Assembly (NCBI GenBank): GCA_001632435.1
Contig: KV424010.1
Span: forward strand, 59,886 to 123,885
Direction of reading: 5' to 3'
DNA: 64,000 nt
From: Calocera cornea HHB12733
Taxonomy: Eukaryota; Basidiomycota; Dacrymycetes; Dacrymycetales; Dacrymycetaceae
Made by a program: the position numbers and the translations under genes. Of this stretch, positions 11,422-22,253 are shown one piece after another (the stretch's first letter is position 1; every line of letters starts with the position of its first letter). A model generated the notes under the pieces. It was not told the origin of the DNA. It ran no database searches and worked only from the letters and a program-made list of their open reading frames with translations.

Positions 11422-12887
11422 ATGGCCACCTCAGAAGAGAAGCGCGAGCTGCCGGAGGACAATCGGGATGCACTCAGCTTGCAGATCCCCCTCGAGCCGC
11501 TGGGGGAGCCTCGGGATGCGGACTTGGAGAGCAAGCCTCCATCAGAGTCAGCAGCACCGGACGGTGGCTACGGGTGGATCGTCGTACTATGTCAATTCTT
11601 CATCTCCAGTGCGTTCATTCACATCACCCCTGATTTGATAATCTGACGGATCATCACCAGCCTGCACATGGGGCACCATAACATCCTTCGGTGTCTTCCT
11701 CAGCTTCTACCGCGTTAACGACTACTTCGAGGGAGCGACCGACATCCAATATGCGTTCGTCGCAGGCTTGGCATTATCCCTGCCACTGCTCGTCTCGCCG
11801 CTCTCGAACTACCTCTCGAATCGCTTCGGCCTGAAGGTACCCATGTTCATCGGCGTCGTCTTGCAGGTCCTGGCCCTGGTGTTCGCGGGCCTCTCTACGA
11901 AGATCTGGCAGCTGTTCTTGACACAAGCGCTGATGAGTGGGATGGCGATCGGTTTGGTGCGTGCCACACACCACCAAACCCCAATGCACCTACTGACTTC
12001 TGCCACAGGTTTGGCTTCCCACAATCCCCGTCCTTGCACAATGGTTCAACAAGCGCCGCGCTCTCGCACTAGGCATCGCGACCTCGGGCTCTGGAGGTGG
12101 CAGCCTCTTCTTCTCCCTCGTCACGCGCGCGACCATCCAGAGCTTCGGCCTCCGCTGGGCATTTATCATCAACGCCTTTGTCTCGCTCGCTGTTCTCGTC
12201 CCGTCCGTGCTACTCATGAAGAGCCGAACCCAGACGCACGGCGCCGTCTTCCGGCTGAAGGACCTGTACTGGTTCGCGCACAAAGGGTACAGCTGGATCC
12301 TCCTCTGGGCATTCACCATCCTTCTAGGATCGACGATCGCCATCGTCACGGTGCCGACGTACGCGACGGCCGGGCTCGGCCTGACCCAAGCGCAAGGTGC
12401 GAGCCTGCAAGCGATCATGGCCGCGTCGCAGATCGTCGGTCGGCCGCTCACGGGCTCCTTCATGGACTACGTCGGCCGCATCAACGGCACGGCGATCATC
12501 ACGCTCGTTGGCGGCCTCTCGTGCCTGGTCATCTGGATGTTCGCGCGCAACTTTGGCCTCCTCGTCTTCTTCTGCATCGTGCAGGGCATGACGGGCGGCA
12601 TATTCTGGGCGGCGTGCGGGCCGGTGTGCGCCGAGGTGGTCGGGCTCGGCGAGATGGCGTCGGCGATGGCCATCCTGTGGATTGTCGGCGTGGTCCCCTG
12701 CCTGTTCAGCGAGGCGATCGGCATCGCCCTGGTCGACTACTCGGAGACGGTGCTGCATCACACCGGGGCGGACGTATACCTCATCTGCATCGGCTTCTCG
12801 GGAGGGGCGTTCGTCGCCTCCGCCCTGTTACTATTAGGCGCCAAGTGGCATCTGCAAGGGAATTGGCGGATATGGCAAAAGGCCTGA
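11422..12887 (+). CDS. MFS monocarboxylate transporter-like (MCT/Mch family) permease
   Basis: Exons are 11422-11608, 11661-11956 and 12009-12887, giving 453 aa. Hallmarks are an acidic hydrophilic N-terminus of about 50 residues ending in PDGGYGWIVVL (the conserved MCT entry to TM1), ITSFGVFLSFY in TM1/2, VLAQWFNKRRALALGIATSGSGGGSLFFS in the TM4-5 region, and about 12 hydrophobic segments. Family knowledge: SLC16-like fungal permeases carry monocarboxylates or other small organic solutes; yeast Mch proteins do not transport lactate or pyruvate, so the substrate is open. The start at 11422 gives MATSEEKRE. It is divergent from the GCP4-like gene, with the candidate transposon in between, and is followed by a KduD-like dehydrogenase on the other strand. 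Confidence 0.9.
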
Positions 12888-13211
12888 TGGGAGGACGGGA
12901 TGTACCGGTACGCCAAGCGAGTCATGTAACGGCATTCGGGAGCCGCTGGAAGGGCACACTGTATATAACTATAGCACTTGCATCCCACACGCGTGGTAGT
13001 CCAGTATCCCCGAGGCAGGCCCGTGCCGAGGGCCCTGCGTCTCCGCATGTACGGTTCTCCAACGGGCGGCAGAACCGACGGTCCTGCTGAAGAACCCGGC
13101 GTTTGATTCGTTTTGGCAGCACTCCGACCCCAGGACTATCGTACATGCGCGGGTACTGTTACACCCTTCATTCGCATTCCACCGCAGGGGAACCCCTGGC
13201 CACGAGCACAC
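12888..13211. other. Convergent 3' intergenic region
   Basis: About 320 nt between the converging ends of the transporter and the dehydrogenase. No gene is seen. Confidence 0.5.
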
Positions 13212-14287
13212 TCAGCGCCCCATCCAACCCTATCACGCGAGCATCGCGGGTTAGTCATGCACGCTTCGAGGCGAAAATAGCGCATCGACGCACCCCATCG
13301 ACGACGAGCACCTCGCCGGACACGTATTGGCTGGCGGCGCTCGCGAGGAAGACGGTGGGCCCGGCAAAGTCGGCGGGCTGGCCCCACCGCCCAGCGGGGA
13401 TTCGCTCTGAGATTTGTCGGAGACGCGTCGGGTCGGCGAGAAGCCGTTCGTTCCTGTATTTCAAAGCGTGTGAGCGCTTGCCCCCTTTGGACGAGGGGCG
13501 GGGCGACGCACATGTCCGTGGCGATGTACCCCGGGGCGATGGCGTTGACCTGGACATTGTCCTTGCTCCACTCGTTGCTCAGCGCCTTGGTGAGCTGACC
13601 CACGGCCCCCTTGGCCGCCGCGTACGCGGGCACGGTCAGACCGCCCTGGAAGGTTAGGAGGGAGGCGAAGCTGATGATTTTACCGCGGCGACGGGGGACC
13701 ATATGCCTTCCTGCTGCTTGGCAGAGAAGCCACACGGACTTGAGATTGACATCAATCACCTAGCGCACGGGCGGGGGGTATATTAGCTCGGCCGGGGGAG
13801 ACCCGGAAGTTCGTATATGGACATGCCTCGTCCCAGTCCTTCTCGGGGAAGTCGACGGAAGGGTGCCTGCGCTGGATGCCGCCGCAGTTGACGAGGATGT
13901 GGATCTCGCCGCCCATGAGCTCCAGCGCGCGCTCAAACACCGTCTTCACGCTCGCCATGTCCGCGAGGTCGCACCGGACGATCTCGCTGCGCGCGCCCAG
14001 CAGGCGGAGGGCGTCCCGGGTCCCGGTCTGGGACGCATCGCGCTGAATGAGGCACACGGCGGCCCCGGCCTGGGCAAGCGCTATCGCGCAGGCCTCGCCA
14101 ATGCCTAGGTGATAAGGACACGGACGGGGCGTCTCGGTCATTCTGCAGATCGTGGTGGGGTAAAGCGACAGCGCGGACCTCGTGTTCCTCCACTCAGGAG
14201 GGCGACTTTGCCGTTCAAGGAGAAGAGATCAGCGACTGGGACGGACGGCGTTGGGTCGGCAGCGGCCGCTGGGGGTGCTGCAGCCAT
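13212..14287 (-). CDS. KduD-like short-chain dehydrogenase (2-deoxy-D-gluconate 3-dehydrogenase type)
   Basis: Exons are 14287-14179, 14104-13827, 13759-13512, 13453-13294 and 13229-13212, giving 270 aa. The last exon is only 18 nt and supplies the typical family ending VDG-GWMGR. Classical SDR marks are GGTRGIGE (Rossmann nucleotide loop, split by intron 1), a Ser in ISFASLL, YAAAK (catalytic Tyr and Lys), [12 protein letters not shown], and [15 protein letters not shown] near the end. The family NNAG motif is replaced by NCGG (ILVNCGGIQ). Intron 2 (13760-13826) has a GC donor (GCATGT); no GT donor keeps frame there. Family knowledge: KduD oxidises or reduces 2-keto-3-deoxygluconate-type sugar acids and is NAD(P)-dependent. 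Its neighbours are an MCT-like permease and a polyol dehydrogenase. Confidence 0.88.
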
Positions 14288-15592
14288 GGTGTGCGGGAGT
14301 CGGGTGTTGAGGAATGTCGTGGACGGGTCAATTAGGCCAGGCAGTTATACAGCCTCGAGTCGCATGCAGAGGGCGTGTGCGACCAAGGCACCGAAGAGTG
14401 GGGATGCACAGCCGCCGACGGAGCATGGAATACCCCGTGCACCTCCGAACGCCCCGATGACCCCCACACCGGCAGCCCGGCCCGGGGATTACCGCCGTCG
14501 ACACGGGCGAGGAAAAGTACGGACACGGTCGTAAACTTTGCGAGGAGCGCTTCGGCACTGGGTGGTGTTCGGAGCTGGGGCCGGGCCCATCCTCTACCGA
14601 ACCGGCACTTCCGGATCTCGGTTGCCCAAAATGGAAGTGGGTGCACACTGCCGCTGGGCCGTTCCGGTGGAAACTTGCATTCAGCACATCAAAGAGGGAG
14701 TGGCAGGCCGAGGACCTGGGGCTAGCCAGGCGGGGAAAGCCTCTTATTTTCGCAGCACGTCTAAACCTGCATCCTGTGGGCAACGGGGGGCAATACAGTA
14801 GATGGCCATGGGCGGACCTGGCCAAAACACGGATGCCAGAGCCGGCGTTGCGGGGCTCGGGCTCGAATAGGCATGTGGGCGGATGCTCGCAGATGGATGC
14901 GCTCAACTGGACGATCCCGGGCCCCATCAGCGGCCGTCCAGCAGCGTCCAGCTCAACATCACACGGCGGGCCACGCGCGCTGTGGGGGTGGATGGTCTGC
15001 CATTTTCCAAGCGTGTTTCCTGTTCGAGGCCGGCCCAGCGATCTCTGGGTTCTCCCGCGCGTCGCCGGGGCTGGCCTGGGTACAGCTCTGGCTTGTCCTG
15101 GCAGGCAGACCCGTTTGCTGAGGCTTCCCCTGCCCTTGCCAGGAGACCGAGGAAGGCGGGCCGATGTCATCGCGTGCTTCTGGAATGCAACCGCGCTGGT
15201 GCGTTCTCGACCGCTGGGCGGGCATCGGAACCCTGGGGAGGGAGGGTCGGTGTGCGCCATGCAATGCAATGCAATGCAAGCGTGTTTGCGTCGCGCTCGC
15301 TGCTCTGCTCATGATCTGCCGTGGCCGTGTACTGAGTTGTTGTTCAGTTGGACGGGAGGATGGCCCGCCTGCGCTGAGGATGGCCCGAGAGCGCGGAGGC
15401 TCGGGCCGGAACCACATTACACCGTGCTGCCTGTCGTCACCTCGCCTCTGTCTGCATCCCGCATAGGCAACTGCCCCGGCTAATACCACCTCCTCCCTTG
15501 CTCACGGGCCCCTTATATACCCGCCCACCTTGAGACATGGCCACAGCAACCCCCCTTCCTCCCCCAGCAACCCACACCGCCTCCCCCACATA
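14288..15592. other. 1.3-kb intergenic region between divergent dehydrogenase genes
   Basis: Long open frames occur on both strands (minus 15269-14328, plus 14641-15483), but they overlap each other antiparallel, are Gly/Pro/Arg-rich and match no family, as expected by chance in GC-rich DNA. A short ATGCA pentamer run (GCAATGCAATGCAATGCAAG) sits near 15260. The region probably holds the promoters of the KduD-like and sorbitol dehydrogenase genes. Confidence 0.45.
15513..15519 (+). promoter_or_regulatory. TATA box candidate of the polyol dehydrogenase
   Basis: TTATATA lies 80 nt before the ATG at 15593, in otherwise C-rich DNA. Confidence 0.45.
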
Positions 15593-16889
15593 ATGTCCCC
15601 CGCACTCTCAAACTCCTACCCCGCCGTCGTCCTCCACGGCCCAGAGCACCTCCGCCTCGAGTCCCGCACGCCCTCCCCACCCAACCAGGGAGAGGCACAG
15701 GTGCAGGTCATGGCCACCGGCCTCTGCGGGAGCGATCGTATGCTGTCCCCTACCCTACCGCCCCGCATGTCGTGCTCACAACCCCTCCACAGTGCACTAC
15801 TACAAGCACGGCCGCAACGGCGACTTTGCCCTCCGCTCCCCGCTCATCCTCGGCCACGAGGCCGCGGGCATGGTCACCGCGCTCGGGCCGGGCGTGACCA
15901 ACCTGCGCGTCGGGCAGCGCGTGGCGATCGAGGCCGGTGTGTACTGCGGGGCCTGCAAGCTCTGCAAGGAGGGCCGGTACAACCTCTGCCCGAACATGCA
16001 GTTCTGCAGCAGCGCAAAGACCCACCCGCACCGCGACGGCACGCTGCAGGGGCGGATGAACCACCCGGCGCGCCTGCTGCACCCGTGAGCACCGCTCCTG
16101 CTCCCCGGCGGTCCATCCCGTGGCTTGCTTACCCAGGCGCACAGCATCTCCGACAGCACGACGTTCGAGCAGGCCGCCTTGGCCGAGCCGCTCTCCGTCG
16201 TCCTCCACGCCGCGCGCCGCGCCGACTTCCAGAGCGGTCAGACGGCGCTCATCCTCGGCGCAGGCGCCGTGGGCCTGCTCGCGTGCGCACTGGCAAAAGC
16301 CCACGGGGCAAAGGAGATCGTCGCGGTCGACATCGAGCCGCAGCGGCTCGAGTTCGCAAAGGAGCAGGGGTTCGCCACGACGACGTACACACTGCCGCGC
16401 GGGCCGCGGCCGGCGAGCCCTGAGGAGGGCCTCGAGCGCGCGAAGGAGACGGCGACGAAGCTCAAGAACGGCACGGGCAACATGGACGGATTCGACGTTG
16501 TCTTCGAGTGCACCGGCGTAGAACCGTGCATCCAGGCCGGCGTCCACGTGCGTACCGCATACATCCACACTTACGAGACTGACAAGGCGAAACAGTGTGC
16601 CACCACAGGAGGCAAGCTCGTGCTCGTCGGCATGGGCACACCCGCGGCGATGTTCCCCCTGTCCGCGGCGGCGCTGCGCGAAGTAGACGTGATCGGCGTG
16701 TTCCGGTACCACCACACGTACCCCGAGGCGCTGCGGCTCATCGGCTCGGGCGCCCTGGCCGGCATCGAGAAGATGGTCACGCACCGCTTTGCCCTCGAGG
16801 ACGCGCGCGCGGCATTCGAGCTCCTGGCTAAGGGAGGCGACGACAAGTCCGGAATGGTCATCAAGGTCATGGTCGGGCAGGACTACTAG
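15593..16889 (+). CDS. Zinc polyol dehydrogenase (sorbitol/xylitol dehydrogenase, MDR family)
   Basis: Exons are 15593-15737, 15793-16084, 16145-16547 and 16596-16889, giving 377 aa. The catalytic zinc site is visible as GLCGSDLHYYKHG (Cys) and LGHEAAG (His-Glu). A structural zinc lobe with four cysteines is seen in YCGACKLCKEGRYNLC. The NAD-binding loop is ILGAGAVGLLACALAKAHGA, followed by an acidic VAVDIEP, which favours NAD over NADP. The ending GMVIKVMV is typical. Family knowledge: these enzymes oxidise D-sorbitol or xylitol to the ketose in the cytosol; L-arabitol dehydrogenase belongs to the same group and cannot be excluded. The exon 3 acceptor was chosen as CACAG before 16145 because the nearer AG shifts the frame. 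Confidence 0.92.
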
Positions 16890-18200
16890 CATTGGCGTGC
16901 GCCTGCCTCCTCTTCCCCACTCGCCTGCCCCCGCACTCTCAGAATCCAAAGGGTCACCGCCGTGCGGTCCTCCCCGACCTCTTGCTTAGTCCCCCAGACC
17001 GGCGCACCCCGTCGCGCGCCGTCTATAATCACCCTCCTGGAGCGCTGTTTTCGTTTTCGCTTTCGCTTTCGCTTTTGTCCATCCGCGGATCCGGGTTGGG
17101 GGCTGTAGTCACGTTCTCCTTCTTGCACATGCAGAGAAATGTAACCCTTGTAGTATAGACGCATGCAGGCCAATACCAGCGTTGTTGGCTTACCCTCGTG
17201 CCCTGCCCTGCCCTGCTGATGTGCGTTGTCGTGCGCGTTGCGCTCGCCCCGCTCCAGCAAGCAAGCAAGCAAAGGATCGCGGGAGCGCGCGCATTCTTGC
17301 ACGAACGCGGCTTACGTACTCCCGCGAGCACGGTAGAAGACGGGCATGACGCGAAGCACAGTGAGGGGCATGACGACCGCCACGCGTACGCCGCGCTCCG
17401 CACTCCGCTGCAGAAGACGCTGAGTTCGCGTGCGCTGCTGCTGGCGCGAGGTCCGGGCTGCGTGGGCGTATGCGCGTGCACGGGCAGCGAGGGGTGGGGC
17501 ATGTGACCCGCAGTCTGGGTTGAGCTTCCGATGGGCGTGAGCGGAGGAGCGCCGGCTGCTGAGCCGGCACAGGGCAGGAAGACGAGGGAAGGTGAGAGGG
17601 GTGTCTGCCGGAGTCTTTGTATTCAGCCACTTCTGGGCCGATCAGCGGTTTGTCACCGAAGAATCAGGATCAGACCACCCCGTGTGTGCTGTTTTATGAC
17701 ATGATTGACTTTCTGAGTTCCGGCCCCGGCCTGGGGAGCCGGTGGGTGCGGGAGGGGAGGGGAGGGGAGGGAGTTTGGCCGCAGGGCTTTGATGGAAGGG
17801 AAGGAAGGGGGATGATGGGTCGGGAAGGAAGGGAAAGGGGAAGGGGAAGGGGAAGGGGTTGTGGGCGTTCTTTTTCTTCAACAACGGAAAGTGGTTGTAA
17901 AACAGGTGCGATAATTGTTACCACAAAGTTGGATCATAATAACGTACATAGTCCGGTGAGTCCGTCATTGCATCATGCCGAGGCGATCAGACTCCGGCCG
18001 GACAGGCGCTTTCCGCCATTCAATCGCCTGCTGCGCACTCGCGCGTTGTGTACATGCATTGGGCCGGCGCAATGATATCCTCCATTGATATGCGGGCCTA
18101 GCGGATGGGGAGGTTACACGTCCCCCCCCCCGCGCCCGCCTACGCCCGGCCTCCGCAGCCCACTGTCTAGGCGACCATCCGGACGGCACCCACCGCGACC
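16890..18200. other. 1.3-kb intergenic region with purine-rich simple repeats
   Basis: No gene is supported. It includes a TTTTCG/CTTTCG run at 17047-17080, GGGAGG/GGAAGG-type G-rich repeats at about 17750-17862 (possible G-quadruplex DNA), and a run of about 12 C residues near 18122. Open frames here are low in complexity. Confidence 0.5.
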
Positions 18201-19464
18201 ATGATTTTCTCCGGGTCTATTCTCGTCCTGCTGTGCCAGCGGGCGCTCCGCACAAGCGCCCAGTACACCGCGACGTACCTACCCGGGGACACGCCCGCGC
18301 AGACAGAGCAGGACCAGGCAGGGACGAACCAGTGTGGGGGCGGGTCGAACGCGACGAGTCTGTGCCAGAATGTGTACTTGAACTCCGTCACGGACTTTTG
18401 TCTCTGGGCGCCGCCGGAGCCTACGTATATGGGCGTGCCGAGCAGCATTGGCGAGACGGAGAGGATCGAGGTCGCTTGGTGTATGCGGGTGCGTCCTTCT
18501 CCCGTGCGTACCCCCGGCTGGCTGACAGGAGCGCGTGGTTGTATGTGGTAGAGCGGCTACGGCACCCGCCTGATCCCGAACGGTGCGATCACCGGCGCGC
18601 ATTTCGTGCAGACGCCCGACTACGTGCAGGTCACGGGCGTCGGCGACCTCACGATGCTCAACATCCCCTCCGGCGACGAGGGCGGCGAGCTGGACCCGCA
18701 CGGCGCGGACGGGAACGGCAACCCGATCGGCGGCCTCGTCTTCGGGGAGACGTTCGGCGGGCTGCAGCAGTATCATGAGTGGACGGTGCGCGCTACCACA
18801 TAGTATGCATATGTCCTCGATGGCTGCTGATGGGATGCGGGTGTGTGTGTGTGTGTTTGTAGAACTTTATGGACTACCAGAGCTTCTGCTTCAGAGCGTG
18901 CAAGGACGCGCCCATGGCTCCGCTGTACTGCAACCATGTGTACGACGTGCTCGGGTGCGACTGGAACATGCCTGGCAACTACGACGCGGGCACGTTTGAG
19001 AACTGCATGGTGCGCCTCCCTCCTCCGTGCTCCTCTGGGCCAGTCCAGTCCAGTCCAGTCCAGAGCTCATTAGTGTGCAGGGCGACTCCACAGAGCCGAT
19101 GGGCATCTACGTCAACGGCGGCACGACGACCACCTTCTCGCAGGGCGACCCGACGACCCCGTCCGCACACCCAGCGGGCAGCTCCTCGGACTGCTCCACT
19201 TTCTCGACAATCTCAAACACCGCGGCCGCCTCGCCGACAGCGACGCTGCTCCCGAGCAGCGTGAGCGCGAGCTTGAGCAGCGCTGCGGCGAGGAGCTCGA
19301 GCTCGAGCTCGACGGGGTCGGGGTCGGGGTCGGGGTCGGCGAGCGGCTCGAGCCCGAGTGGCAGTAGTGCTAGGGGCGCGGCGGTTGGGCTGGAGCTCCG
19401 GGGGCACGCGGGGCTCTGGCTCGCCGCTGTCGGAGTTGTTGCCGGGGCCGCTCTGCTCTTGTAA
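18201..19464 (+). CDS. Secreted, probably GPI-anchored glycoprotein A ('macrofage activating glycoprotein' type)
   Basis: Exons are 18201-18488, 18552-18785, 18863-19009 and 19081-19464, giving 350 aa. A signal peptide ends about ...LRTSAQ, followed by YTATYLPGDTPAQTEQDQAGTNQCG. The body has paired cysteines and conserved blocks shared with the paralogue at 37521-38838: SLCQNVYLNSV, SSIGETERIEVAWCM, HFVQTPDYVQVTGVGDLTMLNIPSGDEGGELDPHGADGNGNPIGGL (fragments of one block), CNHVYDVLGCDWNMPGNYD. The last 110 residues are a Ser/Thr/Gly-rich stalk (GSGSGSGSASG) ending in a hydrophobic segment (WLAAVGVVAGAALLL), the layout of a GPI-anchored wall protein. Similar basidiomycete proteins are annotated 'macrofage activating glycoprotein' (from memory); the molecular role is unknown. 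Confidence 0.85.
18839..18862 (+). repeat. (GT)n microsatellite abutting a splice acceptor
   Basis: About nine GT units end in TTTGTAG, the acceptor of intron 2 in glycoprotein A. Length changes here could alter splicing. Confidence 0.6.
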
Positions 19465-19643
19465 GTGGTATGAAATGTCTACGTATGCCCATTGTTGTAT
19501 TGTTGTACACACGAAAGTCACGAATGATAATGTAGCTTGTTAGGGAGTCGTAAGAGAGTGATGGTGCTGCGTTGGGAAAGGGTGAACGTGATACCAAGAA
19601 GAGGCCAGGGTCAGGTGGCGGCCTTGCGAGGATCGCGAGTATA

Positions 19644-19672
19644 GACGAGAAGTGTAGCGTGTAGCATGTAGG
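19644..19672 (+). repeat. Left arm of inverted repeat around telomere-like tract
   Basis: 29 bp starting GACGAGAAGTGTAGCG. Reverse-complemented it matches 20004-20032 at 27 of 29 positions (a swapped ACGC/ATGC pair). The similarity continues inward through a TCCGAC segment. Confidence 0.7.
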
Positions 19673-19741
19673 GACCGCACGCGTCGGAGGCAAACAGCCT
19701 ACACTGCACCCAAATATAGTAATTTCCCAGGTAGGTACAAA

Positions 19742-19762
19742 GCTATGGGCTTCGCCCATAGC
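19742..19762. repeat. Perfect 9-bp hairpin
   Basis: GCTATGGGC, a TTC loop, then GCCCATAGC. It lies 46 nt before the telomere-like tract. Confidence 0.6.
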
Positions 19763-19807
19763 CTTGCTTGGTTTGCGTAATTGGATTTATTTTATATGAT
19801 ATTATCA

Positions 19808-19912
19808 TCCTAACCCTAACCCATCCCCAACCCTAACCCTAACCCATCCCCAACCCTAACCTCGCTCCGCTCGCTCTCCTAACTAGTACCCTAACACACG
19901 CATCCTAACCCA
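19808..19912 (+). repeat. Interstitial telomere-like repeats (C-rich on + strand)
   Basis: Two near-identical 22-23 nt units of the form CCTAACCCTAACCCATCCCC plus AA, followed by further CCCTAA pieces to about 19912. TTAGGG is the usual fungal telomere unit, so this is an interstitial telomere-like tract with the C-rich strand on plus, the orientation of a left chromosome end. Confidence 0.75.
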
Positions 19913-20003
19913 GTAGCTCACACCTCTTGCTTATTTGCGGTCCCTGAGGGAACTATTGCCATATTTGGTAACTCCGCGTCCAATCTGCTTCCGACAGGCG
20001 TTG

Positions 20004-20032
20004 CCTACACGCTACATGCTACACTTCTCGTC
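20004..20032 (-). repeat. Right arm of inverted repeat around telomere-like tract
   Basis: The partner of 19644-19672; together the arms enclose about 390 bp. Confidence 0.7.
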
Positions 20033-20182
20033 ATTCCTCGAGGATCGCCGGGGCTGCAGAGTCGACCTTTGTACACGCACCACTGGCACACGATGACACG
20101 CCTCCCGCTCTCCTCGTGAGCTCATGAGCTCATAACGCGACATCATCCCCCGTCACCGTCCCCCACTTCTGCCAACGGCGCA

Positions 20183-21841
20183 ATGTCCCCCGCCAAGCAC
20201 GTGATGGTCCTCGGCGGGGGCCTCTCGGGCCTCACATCGGCCTACTACCTCGCAAGGCTCCTCCCCGCCTCCGCCGTCCGCATAACGCTGCTCGACGCCG
20301 CCCCGCGCTTGGGAGGGTGGGTCCGCTCGGACCGCCTGGAGCTCGAGGACGGGGAGGGGAGGAGCGGGACGGTGCTGCTCGAGGCGGGGCCGAGGACGCT
20401 GCGACCGAATAGCGGGGCGCTGCTTGAGCTGGTACATCCTTCCGTCTGCTGCGACGTAGGGGTGAACTGATCCAGGTGCAGGTTAATATGCTGGGGCTGA
20501 AGGATCAGCTGGTCACTGTGCCCACGACGGCGGCAGCAGCGAAGAACCGGTACCTCTACCTCCCGCCCTTGACACTGCTCCCCAACACAGTCGGCGCCGC
20601 GCTCCTAACGCCCTTCACGCCCGCGCTACGCCCTCTCCTCCCCGCGATCCTTGGCGAGCCGCTGCGCCGGGCCAACCGACCTGCAGGGGTGGAAGACGAG
20701 TCTGTAGACTCCTTTTTCACCAGGAGGTTCGGGGAGGAGTTCGCCAGGCGGTTCGCGAGCGCGCTGGTGCATGGGATCTATGCTGCGGACTCGCGGGAGC
20801 TCGGGATGCGCGCGTCATTCCCCAGCCTGTGGGCAGCTGAAGAGCTGGGAAGGGGGAGCCTGATCCTCGGCTTACGGGCGGCGAGGAAGCAGCCGCAGGC
20901 CGGAGCGGGGGAGGGCCCGTGGGCCATGGGCGATGTGTTCGAGGAGATGAAGGGCGTGAGCGTGTTCTCGTTCAAGGAGGGGGTGGAGATGCTGCCCCGG
21001 GCGATGGAGGCGTTCCTCGAGAGTCGGGAGAACGTGCGCATACTGAAGAACGCCGCGGTCGTGTCGGTGTATGCGGATGAGGAGGACTTCAAGGTGCGTG
21101 CATACACATTGTGTGTACTTTGACTGGCAGGCTCATGCCAAGCAGGTAAAAGCGAGCGTAGAGCTCCCCGACACGCCCCCAACACACATCATCTCCGCTC
21201 TGCCCTTCCAAAGCCTCCCCGAGCTCCTCCCCGACCCGGGCCTGCCATTCGTGATCGACCATTCTCACTACTCGACCGTCCTCCTTCTGAACCTCATCTT
21301 CCCCTCCTTCCCCCACCCAGCGGGATTCGGGTACCTCGTCCCCCGCCCCTTGGGCGGGTACGACACGCAACCGCGGGACACGGCCGGAGTGCTGGGTACG
21401 GTGTTCGACTCGGTCGCGCTCGGGGAGCAGGATACGCTGAAGGGGGTTACGAAGATGACGATGATGTCTGGCGGGCCGTACAAGCGCAGGTTTGGCGAGC
21501 CGTACTTGCCTGAGTTCCTGGCTGCGCTGAGGGAGCACTTGGGCACACCGGTGCCGGACCCGCTGTATCATCGGTACGTTCCCCCTCCCGCTGCCTCCGG
21601 GATCCCCTCTAATTAGAGACGTGGTAGATTCGTACTGCAGAAGAACTGCATCCCCGTCCCCGGGCCCTCGCACACCGTGCGCATCGCCCAGCTGCGGCAG
21701 GCGCTGCTGGAGCGCCCCTATGGGGGCCGGTTCGAGCTCGTCGGGGCCGAGGCGGGCGGGGTGAGCGTGGGCGACTGTGTGAGCGCGGGGAGGGAGGCGG
21801 CGAAGCGGGTTGTGGCGGGTCTGCGGCGGGAGGAGGGCTGA
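20183..21841 (+). CDS. HEM14: Protoporphyrinogen IX oxidase
   Basis: Exons are 20183-20431, 20482-21093, 21146-21573 and 21628-21841, giving 500 aa, close to the usual 480-540. The FAD-binding N-terminus reads HVMVLGGGLSGLTSAYYLAR (Rossmann GxGxxG variant), then LEAGPRTLRPN and DESVDSFFTRRFGEEFARRF, and GIYAADSRELGMRASFPSLW. These blocks and the C-terminal VLQKNCIPVPGPSHTVRIAQL are typical of fungal HEM14. It carries out the six-electron oxidation of protoporphyrinogen to protoporphyrin in the mitochondrial inner membrane, the penultimate step of haem synthesis. The exon 2 acceptor could also be 8 nt upstream of 20482 in the same frame (adding VQ), and exon 3 could start earlier (after 21130); the longer 52-nt intron was preferred. 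Its promoter lies next to the telomere-like block. Confidence 0.92.
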
Positions 21842-22253
21842 TCGGTCCTATTGATATCACTGGGTTGCATCCCCTGGTAGTATATTTCTGGTAACTTAAT
21901 TGAGCATCTCTCAACCTGCTGCTGTGGAAGATGTATGAGCGGACCCTTTGGACAGCCAGGAAGTAGGGACAGTGCAGGTCGCACAGCGATGATGTCAAGG
22001 CCCCTGCCGCCCCAAAATTGCGCGCACATGGCCATGACATGACCATCAGGGAGCACGACGTAGCTTCGGCGTTACGGTGCCTCCACAACTGCATCATACA
22101 GTCCAGTGCTTGCTTGCGCTACAGTCGTTGCCTGCTGTCTTTCCCCTGCTCCTGCTCCTGCTCCTGCTGTAACTACAACTACCTGCTCCTCCTTGCCCTC
22201 CCTTCCCCCTCCCTCGACAACTTAGTGCCTGGTGCTCTTCGCTACTTGCTGCA
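21842..22253. other. Intergenic stretch
   Basis: About 410 nt; includes a CTCCTG run near 22145-22170. No gene is seen. Confidence 0.5.

Larger units (their letters stand above)
19465..20182. other. Intergenic region holding a telomere-like block
   Basis: Non-coding. It contains the inverted repeats and CCCTAA tract listed separately, and the HEM14 promoter on the right. Confidence 0.6.

Noticed and set aside
14328..15483. Two long overlapping frames on opposite strands
   Set aside because: No family resemblance, mutual overlap and Gly/Pro/Arg bias; treated as intergenic.
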